Below are positions 6,980 through 7,225 of a stretch of 7,225 bases of DNA, one piece after another. Origin of the DNA: Bacteroidota bacterium (GTDB lineage Bacteria; Bacteroidota; Bacteroidia; NS11-12g; UBA955); the NCBI GenBank assembly GCA_018969565.1, contig JAGWYC010000102.1, positions 1-7,225 of the forward strand, given 5' to 3'. The position numbers and the translations under genes were made by a program. Under the pieces are notes generated by a model. That model searched no databases. It was not told the DNA's origin and saw nothing but the letters and a program-made list of their open reading frames with translations. How positions within the stretch are numbered: the stretch's first letter is position 1; each line of letters begins with the position of its first letter.

Positions 6980-7225
6980 AGTATTTTCTGCCAATATGGA
7001 TCCTGCTGCTGAACGCCTGCAATCAGGCAGCAATCAGCAAGTATGAAATGAAAGGAACCGCTCCGCGCTATGCCGGATTTTTCCGCTTAGGTGCCGATTC
7101 CATGCTGTACGTTGCTTCGATACAGGACAGCAATAAATTAACGGCAAGTATTCCGCAGGGTATTCTGAAACCGAGTGCGCGAGTGGTTTGCCTTTCCTCA
7201 GTAATCGTTGCCTTTCTGGATGAAT
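6976..7225 (+). CDS. btuF: BtuF-like cobalamin-binding lipoprotein of an ABC importer (3' partial)
   Basis: The first 83 codons of a gene that runs past the window end. The frame is open after a stop at 6967-6969 and has no ATG until 7048. Starting with the CTG at 6976, the product begins (M)KYFLPIWILLLNAC, a well-formed lipoprotein signal peptide with lipobox LLNAC and lipidated Cys15. Starting at the ATG at 7048 would remove it, so CTG is preferred. The mature part contains YAGFFRLGAD, then a segment ending RVVCLSSVIVAFLDE, which matches the first strand and helix of class III periplasmic binding proteins for B12 or iron chelates (BtuF/FepB family). The CTG overlaps the receptor stop as CTGA, so the two genes are probably co-translated under the same riboswitch. 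In Bacteroidota a binding protein of this type often follows the B12 receptor, with permease and ATPase genes nearby; those are not in view. The corrinoid assignment is inferred from context. Confidence 0.8.
   Translation, partial: MKYFLPIWILLLNACNQAAISKYEMKGTAPRYAGFFRLGADSMLYVASIQDSNKLTASIPQGILKPSARVVCLSSVIVAFLDE

Noticed and set aside
1..7225. Search for CRISPR repeats, insertion-sequence ends, tRNA genes and attachment sites
   Set aside because: No regularly spaced repeats, transposase-like frames, terminal inverted repeats or tRNA-like folds were noticed by eye.

Overview
The window reads as chromosomal DNA from a member of the Bacteroidota, most likely close to Chitinophagaceae or Sphingobacteriia. 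This is inferred from protein style, not from a marker gene. Supporting signs are a Bacteroidota-type M1 peptidase, a vitamin B12 TonB receptor paired with a lipoprotein binding protein, the lack of clear Shine-Dalgarno sequences, and a promoter resembling the TTTG / TAnnTTTG pattern of the phylum. All five genes lie on the + strand. The coding DNA is moderately GC-rich, with one clear AT-rich dip (about 4540-4620) at a promoter.

Region 1 (1-3133) is the 3' part of a large M1-family zinc metallopeptidase gene whose start lies before the window. The catalytic half has HEVGH plus a downstream Glu. The last ~400 residues look like an outer-membrane beta-barrel of Omp85 (BamA/D15) type, with an RGF motif and a C-terminal Phe. 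A peptidase-barrel fusion of this kind is the most unusual protein here.

Region 2 (about 3134-4548) is a two-gene operon with a 4-base ATGA overlap: a short-chain dehydrogenase/reductase-fold protein followed by a flavin reductase-like FMN-binding protein. The SDR protein lacks the catalytic Tyr of YxxxK (Ile instead).

Region 3 (about 4588-7225) is a vitamin B12 uptake unit: promoter, cobalamin riboswitch with a readable L5-L13 loop-loop pairing, a further leader hairpin, a BtuB-like TonB-dependent receptor, and the first 83 codons of a BtuF-like lipoprotein. The two genes touch through CTGA, which suggests a CTG start codon for the lipoprotein. The expected logic is that scarce B12 leaves the leader RNA open and the receptor and binding protein are made. 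Abundant B12 closes the riboswitch and shuts the operon down.

No tRNA, rRNA, CRISPR array, insertion sequence or attachment site was seen. I did not find a wholly new system. The best leads are the M1-Omp85-like fusion, the Tyr-less SDR paired with a flavin reductase, and the CTG start of the B12-binding lipoprotein.
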